Positions 52,562-61,610 of a stretch of 64,000 bases of DNA are shown one piece after another; the stretch's first letter is position 1, and each line of letters opens with the position of its first letter. This DNA is from Azophilus sp965215035 (GTDB lineage: Bacteria > Pseudomonadota > Gammaproteobacteria > Pseudomonadales > Azotimanducaceae). Both the position numbers and the translations under genes were made by a program. Below the pieces are notes generated by a model. That model saw nothing but the letters and a program-made list of their open reading frames with translations. It did not search any database and was not told the origin of the DNA. The DNA lies in the NCBI GenBank assembly GCA_965215035.1, contig OZ244040.1, positions 1,488,001-1,552,000 of the forward strand, read 5' to 3'.

Positions 52562-55327
52562 ATGACCGCATTCACGCGTCACTTTGCGTCTGGCTCGGTG
52601 GTGCTGGCGATGATTGTCGGTGCCGGGGCGCAGGCGCAGGACGACGAAGCCGGGGCCGGAGCAGAACAGGATTCGGCCCCCGTTGTCATGGAAACAGCCG
52701 ACTCCAGCGCCGTTGAGGAAATTGTGGTTATCGGGCGTTTCAGATCTGCGGCGACCGACATCGTCTCCGAGCGCATCGATAGCGATGTGCCCGTTGACAT
52801 GCTGGACGCCGAGGGCATTTCCCGGGTCGGTGACAGCGATGTTGCCCAGGCGCTCAGGCGTGTGCCGGGGCTCACGGTCGCGCAGGGCAAATTCGTCTAT
52901 GTGCGCGGCCTTGGGGAGCGCTACTCAAGTGCGCTAGTCAACGGTGCGGCGGTCCCGTCGCCGGACCTCACCCGCAACGTATTGCCGCTTGACATTTTCC
53001 CCGCGGATATCGTCGACACGCTGGCCGTACAAAAAGGTTTCTCGCCGGAGATGCCCGCGGCTTTCGGAGGCGGTAACCTCGACATACGTACCAGGCAGGT
53101 ACCGGAAGACCGCGTCTTCGGCATCAAGATAAACACAGGCTGGAATACCGACAGCGACCACGACGGTTTGACCTACAACGGCGGCGACGACAGTATTGGT
53201 GACGACGACGGTACCCGGGCGCTCCCTGGTACAGTCAGTGACGCGATCAAGACCTATCGAGGCAATTTTTCCCAGGTCAACATCTTCAATACGCTGCGTC
53301 GTGCGGGCGGCTCACCGACCCTGGCGGAAGCTCAGGCGCTTAACCGGGAGCTCGCCACCGCCTTGAACAGGGACATCGACATTCGCCCGAAAGACATGTC
53401 TCCGGATAGGAAGGTGGAGATCACGGGTGGCTACCGGTGGTTTATTGGCGAGGATTGGGAGTTCGGCTTCCTGGCACACGGCTCATACGGCAACAACTGG
53501 CGCAATCGCAATCGGGTGAACCGCAACGTCGCGAACCCGGATACCGACTTTTCACGCACGCAGCGCACGGTGCAAGCCGTGAACATTACCGGTACGGGCA
53601 ACCTTGGCCTGCGCTTCACCGACGACCACGAAATCGGCACGATGAGCATGTTCCTACGCAATACCGAGGACGACGCATCGTTCTCGCTCACCTGCCAGCA
53701 GGGGCAGTTCAACGACTGCGCGGACGACAATCCCACTCAGGGACGAGTCGCCGACATCCGCTTCGAGCAGCGTGAGTTGGTCGTGAATCAGGTGCGGGGC
53801 AGTCACACTTTGGGAGACGACACCTTCGCGACTTTTCCGTTTTTGCAGATGTTTGACTATCTGCAGGACACCAGGGTGACCTGGTACTACTCCGAGGCCG
53901 AGGCGACCACCGATATTCCGAACGAAGTCCGCGTGGGTTTATTGGATGTCCTAGACTCCCCATACGGCGAGGTGGTCGGCACCAGCGTTCGCTCATCGGG
54001 CACGGCTGGAGACTTCCGCTTCTCTGATCTCGAAGACGATGTTGAAACCTGGGGCTCGGACGTGGCGGTGCCGTTTCGCCTGGGAATGTGGGACATCGAG
54101 TTGTCCGGCGGGTATGACTATGCGCGCAAGGCCCGGTCCTACGAACAGATTTCCCTGGGCATCGGCAGCACGGCACCGGGTTTCAACTTGATCAGTGAAG
54201 GGACGCCGAGCGAGGTATTCTCGGATGCCAACTTGACTAACCCCGAAAACGGATTCATCACCCTACTCGGCGTCGGCGGCTTTGGCCTTGAGAGTTACTA
54301 CGCCGCGCAAATCACCGAGGCGACCTACGGGAAGTTCGACTTTCTTTTCAACGACACCTGGCGGCTCTCCGGTGGATTGCGGTGGGAGAACTTCATTCAG
54401 GTTTCCGTGCCCGTGGACCTCCTCGAATACAGCGGCAACCGAATTCCGTTTTCCGCCGAAGAGATCGCCGCTGCGACGATCAACGAAGACGATATCTACC
54501 CTTCCCTTGCGCTAACCTACATTCGCCCGGGGTTTTGGGCGGAGGAGTTTCAGTTGCGTTTCAGTTGGGGAGAGACGGTAGCGCGGCCCGATCTTCGCGA
54601 GGTCTCCCAGTCGACCTACATCGACCCGTTGAGCGAAGCGCGGGTAAGGGGCAACCCGTTTCTCGTACCGTCCAAACTTTCGAACTTCGACGTGCGCGCC
54701 GAGTGGTTTTGGGGTAATGGCGACAACTTCACGGTGTCGGGCTTCTACAAGGACGTGTCGGACCCGATCGAAACGCTGCAGGGGGCGGCGACCGAAGACA
54801 ACATCGTATTCAACTTCGTCAACGCGGACGCGGTGGAAATCTACGGGGCGGAGTTGGAGGGCCTGAAGAGCCTGGGGTTCCTGAACGGTCTGGCCGGGCA
54901 ATGGATCGACCAGTTCTACGTCTCCGGGAATGTGACGTTTTCCGACTCCAAACTGGACATTCGGGCGGGCGGTCTCGCGGGCAACATCACCAACACCTCA
55001 AGGCGCATGACGCAGCAGTCCAAGTGGGTGGTGAACATGCAACTGGGCTTTGACTCGTTCAATGGCAAACATGGCGCGACCCTGGTTTACAACGACTTTG
55101 GCGAGCGCATCTTCTTTGCGGGTATCGAGAGCTTCGACGACGCCTACGAGCAGCCGTTTCACTCCCTGGATCTTGTCTACAGTTGGTTTCTGGCCGAGCG
55201 GCTAACCGTCAAGGTACGTGTCAGGAACCTGCTCGGCGCGGGCGTCGAGATCAAGCAGAACGGCATAACCGTTCTAGAGCAAGACGTCGGAACCACCGCG
55301 CTGCTCGATATCAAGTGGGAGCTCTGA
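52562..55327 (+). CDS. TonB-dependent outer-membrane receptor
   Basis: A 921-residue receptor: signal peptide (GSVVLAMIVGAGAQAQ), a TonB-box-like EEIVVIGRF, plug domain with GDSDVAQALRRVPGLTVAQG and KFVYVRGLGERYSSALVNGA, PSPDLTRNVLPLDIFPADIV, then a 22-strand barrel ending in KWEL as the terminal strand (last residue non-aromatic, unusual). The 'RGLGERYS..lNGa.lPs.dp..r.vpLDlfp' plug is a subclass common in marine proteobacteria. ATG 52562 follows GAGAGGGAAGA. With the upstream lipoprotein it forms a likely uptake pair; the substrate is unknown. Confidence 0.88.
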   Translation: MTAFTRHFASGSVVLAMIVGAGAQAQDDEAGAGAEQDSAPVVMETADSSAVEEIVVIGRFRSAATDIVSERIDSDVPVDMLDAEGISRVGDSDVAQALRRVPGLTVAQGKFVYVRGLGERYSSALVNGAAVPSPDLTRNVLPLDIFPADIVDTLAVQKGFSPEMPAAFGGGNLDIRTRQVPEDRVFGIKINTGWNTDSDHDGLTYNGGDDSIGDDDGTRALPGTVSDAIKTYRGNFSQVNIFNTLRRAGGSPTLAEAQALNRELATALNRDIDIRPKDMSPDRKVEITGGYRWFIGEDWEFGFLAHGSYGNNWRNRNRVNRNVANPDTDFSRTQRTVQAVNITGTGNLGLRFTDDHEIGTMSMFLRNTEDDASFSLTCQQGQFNDCADDNPTQGRVADIRFEQRELVVNQVRGSHTLGDDTFATFPFLQMFDYLQDTRVTWYYSEAEATTDIPNEVRVGLLDVLDSPYGEVVGTSVRSSGTAGDFRFSDLEDDVETWGSDVAVPFRLGMWDIELSGGYDYARKARSYEQISLGIGSTAPGFNLISEGTPSEVFSDANLTNPENGFITLLGVGGFGLESYYAAQITEATYGKFDFLFNDTWRLSGGLRWENFIQVSVPVDLLEYSGNRIPFSAEEIAAATINEDDIYPSLALTYIRPGFWAEEFQLRFSWGETVARPDLREVSQSTYIDPLSEARVRGNPFLVPSKLSNFDVRAEWFWGNGDNFTVSGFYKDVSDPIETLQGAATEDNIVFNFVNADAVEIYGAELEGLKSLGFLNGLAGQWIDQFYVSGNVTFSDSKLDIRAGGLAGNITNTSRRMTQQSKWVVNMQLGFDSFNGKHGATLVYNDFGERIFFAGIESFDDAYEQPFHSLDLVYSWFLAERLTVKVRVRNLLGAGVEIKQNGITVLEQDVGTTALLDIKWEL

Positions 55328-55466
55328 GTCGCCGCGACTTCGCCAAAGGTGACGTTGCCGTGCGCAAAGCGCGGCCAGTGTACTCCCTCGATGGATCACG
55401 CAATGCGGTCTGTGTAAAGTTGCGCCCCTACGCCACAGATCGGGAACGCAGGAGTACGCAAGGCCC

Positions 55467-56399
55467 ATGAAGTTATCCGTTGAATTTCCGAGCGTCGCCT
55501 ACCGGGAAGGGCCGGAAGGCATCGTTCGGCTTGCCCAGGCCATCGAAGGCATCGGCTTCGATCAACTCGATATATTCGACCATGTCGTGATGGGGTATCC
55601 GGCGGCGGGCCGGCCGCCGCCCGTGTATCCGCCGCGCATGCCAATCCTCGAAGCGCTGACCACACTGGCCTATCTGGCGGCGGCCACGCAGCGTATCGGT
55701 CTCGGCACCGAGGTGCTGGTGCTGCCGCAGCGCCAGCCGGTGCTGGTGGCCAAGCAGGTCGGCACACTGGATACGCTGTCGGGCGGGCGCATGCGTCTCG
55801 GCGTGGGTGTTGGCTGGCAGGAATCCGAATACGATGCCCTAGGTGAAGCGTTCGCCAACCGTGGCCGGCGCATGGACGAGGCCATCGCCCTGTTGCGGGC
55901 CTGCTGGGCTGATAGGCAGATCGACTTTCCGGGAGAGTTCTATAGCCCGACGGCCGTGGCCATGGAACCCAAGCCACCCCAGGGTGGCGGCCTGCCCATA
56001 TGGATCGGCGGTTTCTCCGCCAAGGCCCTGGAACGGGTTGGCCGCTTGGCGGACGGATGGCTCGCGCCGGCCGTCGAAGATGCGGAACAGGCTGCGGCGA
56101 TGATGGCAACGGTTCGCCAGCATGCGGAACTCGCTGGCCGCGACCCCACTGCCATCGGCATGCAGATGATGTTGGACGCGCCGCCGCGGGACGCCGCCGG
56201 CAAGGGGTTCTACAGTGACCGGGATCTGGTGTTGCGCCGGGTGAACAGCGTGGTCGAGATGGGTTTCGAGTGGGGCGCGTTGAATGCCACGGCGATCTTT
56301 CAGGCGGGTTTTCGCAGCGTCGACGCCATGATCGACAAGCTAGCGGAACTGTTCGAAGCCATCCGTGCGGAAGTGGGCGGCCTCCGGGCGGGTGGGTGA
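55467..56399 (+). CDS. LLM-class flavin-dependent oxidoreductase (TIGR03619-like)
   Basis: A 310-residue luciferase-like TIM-barrel protein: LSVEFPSVAYREGPEGIVRL, FDQLDIFDHVVMG, RIGLGTEVLVLPQRQPVLVA, and RMRLGVGVGWQESEYDALGE (the family block 'GRf.lGvGvGw...E'). Members use F420 or FMN; the cofactor cannot be told with certainty, though the GWQESEY region favours the F420-type subgroup. ATG 55467 has a weak ribosome site. It is followed after 69 bp by the acyltransferase gene. Confidence 0.82.
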   Translation: MKLSVEFPSVAYREGPEGIVRLAQAIEGIGFDQLDIFDHVVMGYPAAGRPPPVYPPRMPILEALTTLAYLAAATQRIGLGTEVLVLPQRQPVLVAKQVGTLDTLSGGRMRLGVGVGWQESEYDALGEAFANRGRRMDEAIALLRACWADRQIDFPGEFYSPTAVAMEPKPPQGGGLPIWIGGFSAKALERVGRLADGWLAPAVEDAEQAAAMMATVRQHAELAGRDPTAIGMQMMLDAPPRDAAGKGFYSDRDLVLRRVNSVVEMGFEWGALNATAIFQAGFRSVDAMIDKLAELFEAIRAEVGGLRAGG

Positions 56400-56468
56400 C
56401 CCGCCACCGGGCGCGGTCTGGCGATAGGATTGGCGGCATCGAATCGCAATCGGGGTTAACATGCGGCC

Positions 56469-57593
56469 ATGCGGGATTTCGATGGGATTCGTCCCTATCG
56501 CGACGACGAGGTGCCCACGGTGGTCGCAAGGCTGGCCGAAGATCCAGACCTTTGCCACGTAGCGGCGCTGTTCTTTCTGCCGCGGCTGACCGCCGGGTTC
56601 CCCGCTCTCGGGCATGCGCTGGCGGGCCGGCATCTCAAGCGTCTGGCGGCCAACCTCGAGACCGTGCGCGATGTGCAGATGCTGTTTTCCCGCTACATGG
56701 ATTCGCTGATCGAGAGAACCATTCTCGATTTCACCGTCGTCGGCGTGGACGGCCTGACACCCGGCGAACCCTACCTGTTTGTCTCCACCCACCGTGACAT
56801 CCTGATGGATTCGGGCCTTATGAATTTCGCCATTCATCGGGCCGGCCACGACACCTCGCGCATCGCCGTCGGCGACAACTTGCTCGGCAAAGGCTACGCG
56901 GCCGAACTGATGCGGCTGAACAAGAGCTTTGTTGTCGAACGTGGAGTAACCGGGGCCAAGGCCATCTACCAGTCGCTGCGACGTACCTCGGCCTTTATTC
57001 GAGCGTCTTTGCAGGGGGCCGAATCGGTTTGGATCGCCCAGCGGGAGGGGCGCTCCAAGGATGGCCTTGACCGCACCGCCCCGGCGCTCATCAAGATGTT
57101 GGCGCTGGCCCACGACGGCGAGATCAGGCACCCCGGCGACCTGTGCGAACGCATCCAAATCGTGCCGGTGGCGATCACCTACGAGATCGACCCCTGCGGA
57201 GCTCGCAAGGCCCGGGAACTCTACATTACCGATCGGCACGGCCGCTACGACAAGCCCGAGGGAGAGGATCTAGAGAGCATGGTCGATGGCATAATGGGTT
57301 TCAAGGGGCGGGTGCATCTGCACTTTGGTGGGCGGATCCGAGGCGAATTCGCCAGCGCCGAAGAGTTGGCGAACGAGATCGACCGCCGCATCGTCAGTGG
57401 CCTCAAGCTGTTCCCCACCCACTTAGAAGCGGCGCGGCAAACCGGCCTCGGCAACCTGCCGCCCGCCGAACCCGGGGATGCGCGTATCGACGCGGTGTTT
57501 GCCGAGCAGGTCAATAGCTGCCCGCTGCCGCACAGGCCCTTTCTCTTCGACCAGTACGCCAACCTGGTGCGCAACAAGCAGCGGTTCGCCTGA
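56469..57593 (+). CDS. Glycerolipid-type acyltransferase (PlsC/PlsB-like domain)
   Basis: A 374-residue protein with an acyltransferase core: VSTHRDILMDSG (HX4D catalytic motif), KSFVVERGVTGAKAIYQSLR, WIAQREGRSKDGLDRTAPAL (the third 'fpEGtRs' block as Q-REGRSKDG), and IVPVAITYEIDP (block IV). The N-terminal helical part and length resemble PlsB-type glycerol-3-phosphate acyltransferases more than small PlsC enzymes. It would acylate a glycerol phosphate or related acceptor at the inner membrane. Confidence 0.8.
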   Translation: MRDFDGIRPYRDDEVPTVVARLAEDPDLCHVAALFFLPRLTAGFPALGHALAGRHLKRLAANLETVRDVQMLFSRYMDSLIERTILDFTVVGVDGLTPGEPYLFVSTHRDILMDSGLMNFAIHRAGHDTSRIAVGDNLLGKGYAAELMRLNKSFVVERGVTGAKAIYQSLRRTSAFIRASLQGAESVWIAQREGRSKDGLDRTAPALIKMLALAHDGEIRHPGDLCERIQIVPVAITYEIDPCGARKARELYITDRHGRYDKPEGEDLESMVDGIMGFKGRVHLHFGGRIRGEFASAEELANEIDRRIVSGLKLFPTHLEAARQTGLGNLPPAEPGDARIDAVFAEQVNSCPLPHRPFLFDQYANLVRNKQRFA

Positions 57594-57690
57594 CGGGCGC
57601 ACTCCCCGGCAGTCGCCGACGGCTCTGGTGACTTGCTCGTTTTCCAAGCAGCGGCGGGCTGCGCGGCCAATGCAACGGGCCACCGCCCGG

Positions 57691-58773
57691 TCAGACGCGA
57701 ACGTCCAGTGCCACCGACTTGATAAGAGCGAATAGCGGCATCCCAGGCGCAAGCCCAAGGTTGTCCCGGGAGAGCCTGGTAATGCGCGACCGCAAGACCT
57801 GCCCCGCGCAGTCGAGGTCGACCAGCACGGCCTCATCGGGTGCCTCGACAAGCCCCATCACCCTTACCGGCAAGCAGTTCAGAAAACTGGTTTGCGTTGG
57901 CTGGCGCACCGCGAGGCCCACATCCCGTGCGGGGATCTGCACCCGTACCGGGTTGGCCAGGCCGCGGAGGTCGCCGCGTATCCTTAGCACCCGGTCGCCG
58001 ATGTGCAGTTCACTTAGGTCGTTGTCCTGATCGAAGCGGATGAATTGACAATCGAGAATGGCCCCGGAGTCGATCAGCGGCGACAAGGGGTGGTCGAGCT
58101 CGGCGGCAACGGTCTCCGGTGGGCCGGTGCCGACTACCCGGCCACCTTCCAGGATAACTAGGTGATCGGCCACTTGGACCACCTCCCCCAGGGAGTGGGT
58201 GACATAGACCACCGGTCGGCCCAGTTCCCGGCACATGCGGGCCACCATGGGTGCCAGTTCCCGGCGCGCGATAACGTCCAGGGCAGACAGGGGCTCATCG
58301 AGCAGCAACAGCTCGGCGGGTTTAAGGAAGGCGCGCGCCAGGGCAACCCGTTGTTGCTGGCCTCCGGAAAGCGCGTGGGGCTTGCGGCCGGTCAGCGCCG
58401 TCAGGCCGAACCGGGCGATGGCCTCGTCCACCGGTCCGCCCCGGGGTACGGCCTTCAGGTTCTGAAGCACGGTTAAATGGGGAAACAGCGCCGGTTGCTG
58501 CAGGGTCATGCTCACCGGCCGCCGATGCGCGGGAATACCGTTCCAGGCGTTGCCGTTGAAAGTGACCGAGAACGAATTCGCCGCCTCCAGCCCGGCGATG
58601 AGACGCAACACGGTTGACTTGCCGGATCCGGACGTGCCGATTAGGGCGCTGACGCCGCTGCCCGGTAGGCGCAGGCGCAGCGCCAATGCAAAGCCATCGC
58701 CCCGGCTGAACCGGCCGCTAAGCGCGAGCCCGGATAGATCGCCGGCCACCGGCTCTGGCCGTGCTGCGCTCAT
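57691..58773 (-). CDS. modC: Molybdate ABC transporter ATP-binding protein ModC
   Basis: A 360-residue ABC ATPase: SALIGTSGSGKSTVLRLIAG (Walker A), HALSGGQQQRVALARAFLK (signature), LLLDEPLSALD (Walker B), VVYVTHSLGEV (switch His). The C-terminal 130 residues form a TOBE/Mop-like domain (ARDVGLAVRQPTQTSFLNCL), as in ModC. It overlaps modB by ATGA. No ModE site was searched successfully. Confidence 0.92.
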   Translation of the reverse strand: MSAARPEPVAGDLSGLALSGRFSRGDGFALALRLRLPGSGVSALIGTSGSGKSTVLRLIAGLEAANSFSVTFNGNAWNGIPAHRRPVSMTLQQPALFPHLTVLQNLKAVPRGGPVDEAIARFGLTALTGRKPHALSGGQQQRVALARAFLKPAELLLLDEPLSALDVIARRELAPMVARMCRELGRPVVYVTHSLGEVVQVADHLVILEGGRVVGTGPPETVAAELDHPLSPLIDSGAILDCQFIRFDQDNDLSELHIGDRVLRIRGDLRGLANPVRVQIPARDVGLAVRQPTQTSFLNCLPVRVMGLVEAPDEAVLVDLDCAGQVLRSRITRLSRDNLGLAPGMPLFALIKSVALDVRV

Positions 58774-59444
58774 CTGCCCGGCCTCAGGCTGCCGTAGGTG
58801 AGGGTGAGCGCCAACAGCGATGTGGCGAGTAGAATCCCCGCCGTCAGGTGCGCGCTTGCGTAGTTGAGCGATTCCACCTGGTCGAACAACAGAATCGACA
58901 GCACCCGGGTTTCGCCCGGGATGTTGCCGCCGATCATCAGGACGATACCGAACTCGCCCACCGTATGCGCGAAACCCAGTACCGCCGCCGCGACCAGGGC
59001 ACGGCGGTGCAATGGCAGCATCAGGCGCAGAAACCGTGCCCGCGGCGAAACACCCATCACCGCCGCTATGTCGAGCAACTCCCGGGGCGTATTCCGAAAA
59101 CTGCTGGTCAATGGCTGGCTGACGAAGGGCAGCGAGTACAGGGTAGAGGCGATGACCAGTCCGGCGAAGGTGAAGGCGAGCGGCTGCCCGGTCAGGGTAC
59201 GCCAGCCGGTGCCGAGCCAGGCTTGGTCGGCCATCGCCAGCAGCAGGTAAAAACCCAGCACGGTGGGCGGCAGAACCAGCGGTAGGGCGACCAGGGCTTC
59301 AACGAATGCGGCCGTGCGGCGAGTGGTGTGCGCGAGCCACCAGGATAGGGGCAGGGCCACGATGAGCAGCACCGCGGTGACGATGGCGGCGAGGGCGCCG
59401 GTGACGGCAAGGCTCTGGAGCAGATCCTCAGTCACTGTCGGCAT
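58770..59444 (-). CDS. modB: Molybdate ABC transporter permease ModB
   Basis: A 224-residue permease with five or six membrane segments. LVALPLVLPPTVLGFYLLLA, STLYSLPFVSQPLTSSFRNT and the EAA-type loop RELLDIAAVMGVSPRARFLR, then GFAHTVGEFGIVLMIGGNIP are ModB hallmarks. It overlaps modA by 17 bp and modC by 4 bp, indicating a modABC operon. Confidence 0.93.
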   Translation of the reverse strand: MPTVTEDLLQSLAVTGALAAIVTAVLLIVALPLSWWLAHTTRRTAAFVEALVALPLVLPPTVLGFYLLLAMADQAWLGTGWRTLTGQPLAFTFAGLVIASTLYSLPFVSQPLTSSFRNTPRELLDIAAVMGVSPRARFLRLMLPLHRRALVAAAVLGFAHTVGEFGIVLMIGGNIPGETRVLSILLFDQVESLNYASAHLTAGILLATSLLALTLTYGSLRPGR

Positions 59445-60564
59445 AACCCAGTTGCCGGAGCCGCGCCTGGGTGGTGGATTGGGTCATGAAGCCCAACAAC
59501 GCCCTTGCCGCGGGCGGGTTGCGGCTGCGGTTCAACACCACGGCACCCTGATTGATGGGTGCGTGAAAGTCGCTTGGGCACACCCAGTAACGCTCGGGCG
59601 CGGTGTTCCTGGCCACGAGTTGACTCAATGCCAAAAACCCCTGGTGCAGGGCGCCGCTGGCGAGGAAGTGATCCACTTGGTTGACATTGTTGCCGTACAC
59701 CAGCCGGTGCCGCACGTGCTGCCATACGCCCAATCGTTGCAGACATTGCACGGCCGCGGCGCCGTAGGGCGCCAGCTCTGGATTGGGGATGCCGATACGG
59801 CGGCTAGCGGCACTCGGGCCCGTGCTATTGGGGCCGGGCAGCTTCAGGGCTACCCGGCCCCGGGCGTAGATCGTTACGGGCGCGGCCGCTAGGCCATCGG
59901 CGACCAGTGCCTGGGGCCGCAAGGTGTCGGCGGAAAAAAAAGCATCGAAGGGCGCGCCCTGACGTATCTGCGCAGCCAGTAGGCCGGATGCGCCGAAGGT
60001 GGGCGATAAACCAACCCCGTGCGCCCGTTTGAATTCTTCCGCCAACTGGTTTAGCGGCCCACGAAAATTCGCGGCGACGGCGATACGTAGCGGGTCGGTT
60101 TGCGGGGCGCGTGGCCTAGTCGCTCCAGCTCCCGTTACTGTTGCCGTAATGGCGAGGTCGGCCGCACCGGCTTGCGGGGCTGTTACGTGGGCTGTGACGG
60201 CGGCGGGGCCAACAGGCACCCCGACCGACCACCCGGCGTGGCGGGACGCTGCGGACATCCCTGCGACTCGGGGGGCCGTTATGTCGGCTGTAACGGCGGC
60301 GGCGGTGCCAACAGGCTGCCCGTTGATCGCCGGCGGAGTTCCTGTTGGACATGTCACGTGAGTAACGGCGGCGGTGATCCCAATAGGCTGCCCGTTGGGC
60401 CATCCGGCGTGGCTGGACACGGCGAACACCCCCGTGACCACTCCGCACAGGCCGGCCGAGGCGGCTTTGCGGACAGATGCCGCCCGCAACTGCCGGCACC
60501 GTAGCGACGGGGGCTTGTTGCTGGTGACGCGGCAAGCGGCTCGAAGCAGATTCCAGGTACCCAT
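59428..60564 (-). CDS. modA: Molybdate-binding protein ModA with a repeat insert
   Basis: A periplasmic solute-binding protein. From LRIAVAANFRGPLNQLAEEF onward it is ModA-like: SPTFGASGLLAAQIRQGAPF, DAFFSADTLRPQALVADGLA, and C-terminal PERYWVCPSDFHAPINQGAV. ATG 60564 gives an N-terminal signal region (about 30-50 residues with AGLCGVVTGVFA). Between the signal and the binding domain lies a roughly 100-residue Ala/Val/Thr/Pro/Gly insert made of imperfect repeats (NGQPIGITAAVTHVT, NGQPVGTAAAVTADIT, VGVPVGPAAVTAHVT), which ModA normally lacks. It may act as a surface-spanning or flexible linker. Confidence 0.85.
   Translation of the reverse strand: MGTWNLLRAACRVTSNKPPSLRCRQLRAASVRKAASAGLCGVVTGVFAVSSHAGWPNGQPIGITAAVTHVTCPTGTPPAINGQPVGTAAAVTADITAPRVAGMSAASRHAGWSVGVPVGPAAVTAHVTAPQAGAADLAITATVTGAGATRPRAPQTDPLRIAVAANFRGPLNQLAEEFKRAHGVGLSPTFGASGLLAAQIRQGAPFDAFFSADTLRPQALVADGLAAAPVTIYARGRVALKLPGPNSTGPSAASRRIGIPNPELAPYGAAAVQCLQRLGVWQHVRHRLVYGNNVNQVDHFLASGALHQGFLALSQLVARNTAPERYWVCPSDFHAPINQGAVVLNRSRNPPAARALLGFMTQSTTQARLRQLGYADSD
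60115..60411. repeat. Imperfect repeats in the modA leader/linker
   Basis: About four imperfect units of 45-100 bp share GTAACGGCGGCGGTG-like cores and a CCGGCGTGGC motif (for example near 60231 and 60407). They keep the reading frame of modA. The units are more diverged than those of tssG. Confidence 0.65.
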
Positions 60565-60598
60565 GGCGTACCCGTCCGACCATGACCGCACGAGTCTA

Positions 60599-61288
60599 TC
60601 AGGATGTGGGTGGCACTCGCGCAACGGCCCAGACATCCACCCGTTCGGCACCGGCGGCCAGTAGGGCTGCGGCGAGTTCCGCCGCCGTTGCCCCGGTGGT
60701 CATAACGTCATCCACGATGGCGAGATGACCGTTCCAGCACCCGGTTGCCCGGAAGACGCCGCGCACGCTGCGGGCCCGGGCGGCGCGGGACTGGCCGCGT
60801 TGCGGCCTGCCGCCGCCGACCCGCCCGGTGCCGCGGCGGTGCAGGGCGATGTTGAAACGTCTCGCCAGAGGCACCGCCAGCAGCACCGCCTGGTTGTGGC
60901 CACGCCGAAACAGCCGCGCACCCGAGAGCGGCACGGGTACCAGGCCGTCGGGCATGCAGGCCCCGGCCCGTTCGATACCCCGGGCGAGCAGGCCGCTCAG
61001 CAATTTGGCCTGCCCCAGACCCCTGGCGGATTTGGCGGCGTGTATCCAGCGCCGCACCGCGCCTTCGAACAGCAGCGGCGCCACCGTTACCTGGAAGGGT
61101 GGAGGCACCGCAATACAGCTTGGGCAAGGCCCGGCGACGGCGGCTGGCCGGGGCAGCCCGCAGCGCGGGCAAGGGCAGGGGTTCCAGGGCAGGCTGCGCT
61201 CGCAGGACGCGCACAGGTCGATGTCCCGGTCCATTACGCGGTCACACAGGCGACAGACACGCGGCAACCAGCAGTCGACGAAACCCAT
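60599..61288 (-). CDS. comF: ComF-family phosphoribosyltransferase-like protein
   Basis: A 229-residue ComF/GntX-type protein. Four Cys pairs at the start (CRLCDRV, LCASCERSL, CPCPRCGLPRP, PCPSCIAV) form the zinc region; then HAAKSARGLGQAKLL, VPVPLSGARLFRRGHNQA, and the PRPP-binding loop LAIVDDVMTTGATAAELA. ComF is needed for DNA uptake in some bacteria, but the exact role is unsettled. ATG 61288 (GFVDCWLP) is preferred because upstream sequence is a diverged duplication. Confidence 0.85.
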   Translation of the reverse strand: MGFVDCWLPRVCRLCDRVMDRDIDLCASCERSLPWNPCPCPRCGLPRPAAVAGPCPSCIAVPPPFQVTVAPLLFEGAVRRWIHAAKSARGLGQAKLLSGLLARGIERAGACMPDGLVPVPLSGARLFRRGHNQAVLLAVPLARRFNIALHRRGTGRVGGGRPQRGQSRAARARSVRGVFRATGCWNGHLAIVDDVMTTGATAAELAAALLAAGAERVDVWAVARVPPTS

Positions 61289-61610
61289 TGGTGCGTTGTA
61301 TTCCCTATTCCGGTCGGCCTCGGCGGCCAGCTCTTCCTTATCTGGCCGTCGATGCAACCCGTCGGCGCGTTGTATTCCTTGTCGGCCACCTCCGCCAGAG
61401 GCGGCTCGCCACTGGGCTTGTGCGACATCAACCGAGATTTGCCGGAGAACGGGCGTACTTGTCGATAGTGCCTTGTTCCCGGCCCATCGGTACCCCGGCT
61501 TTCCCGGGCGGGAATTTGCATTGGCCTAATGTGGTTGCCCGTAAACCGTAGAAACTTAAGGGACGGCGCACTAGTATCGAGGGGCGGGTAACCAGCCAGG
61601 GGGCTAGGCC
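61289..61610. other. comF / acyl-CoA dehydrogenase intergenic region with a diverged duplication
   Basis: On the minus strand GGAATACAACGCACCAATGG (ending in the comF start, about 61310-61287) recurs as GGAATACAACGCGCCGACGG about 75 bp upstream (near 61380), with flanking similarity. One copy supplies the comF ATG; the other has ACG at that place. The remainder holds divergent promoters; no other gene was seen. Confidence 0.55.

Noticed and set aside
61362..61430. Small gene upstream of comF
   Set aside because: The readable peptide is only a diverged duplicate of the region before comF, in another frame, with no independent start.
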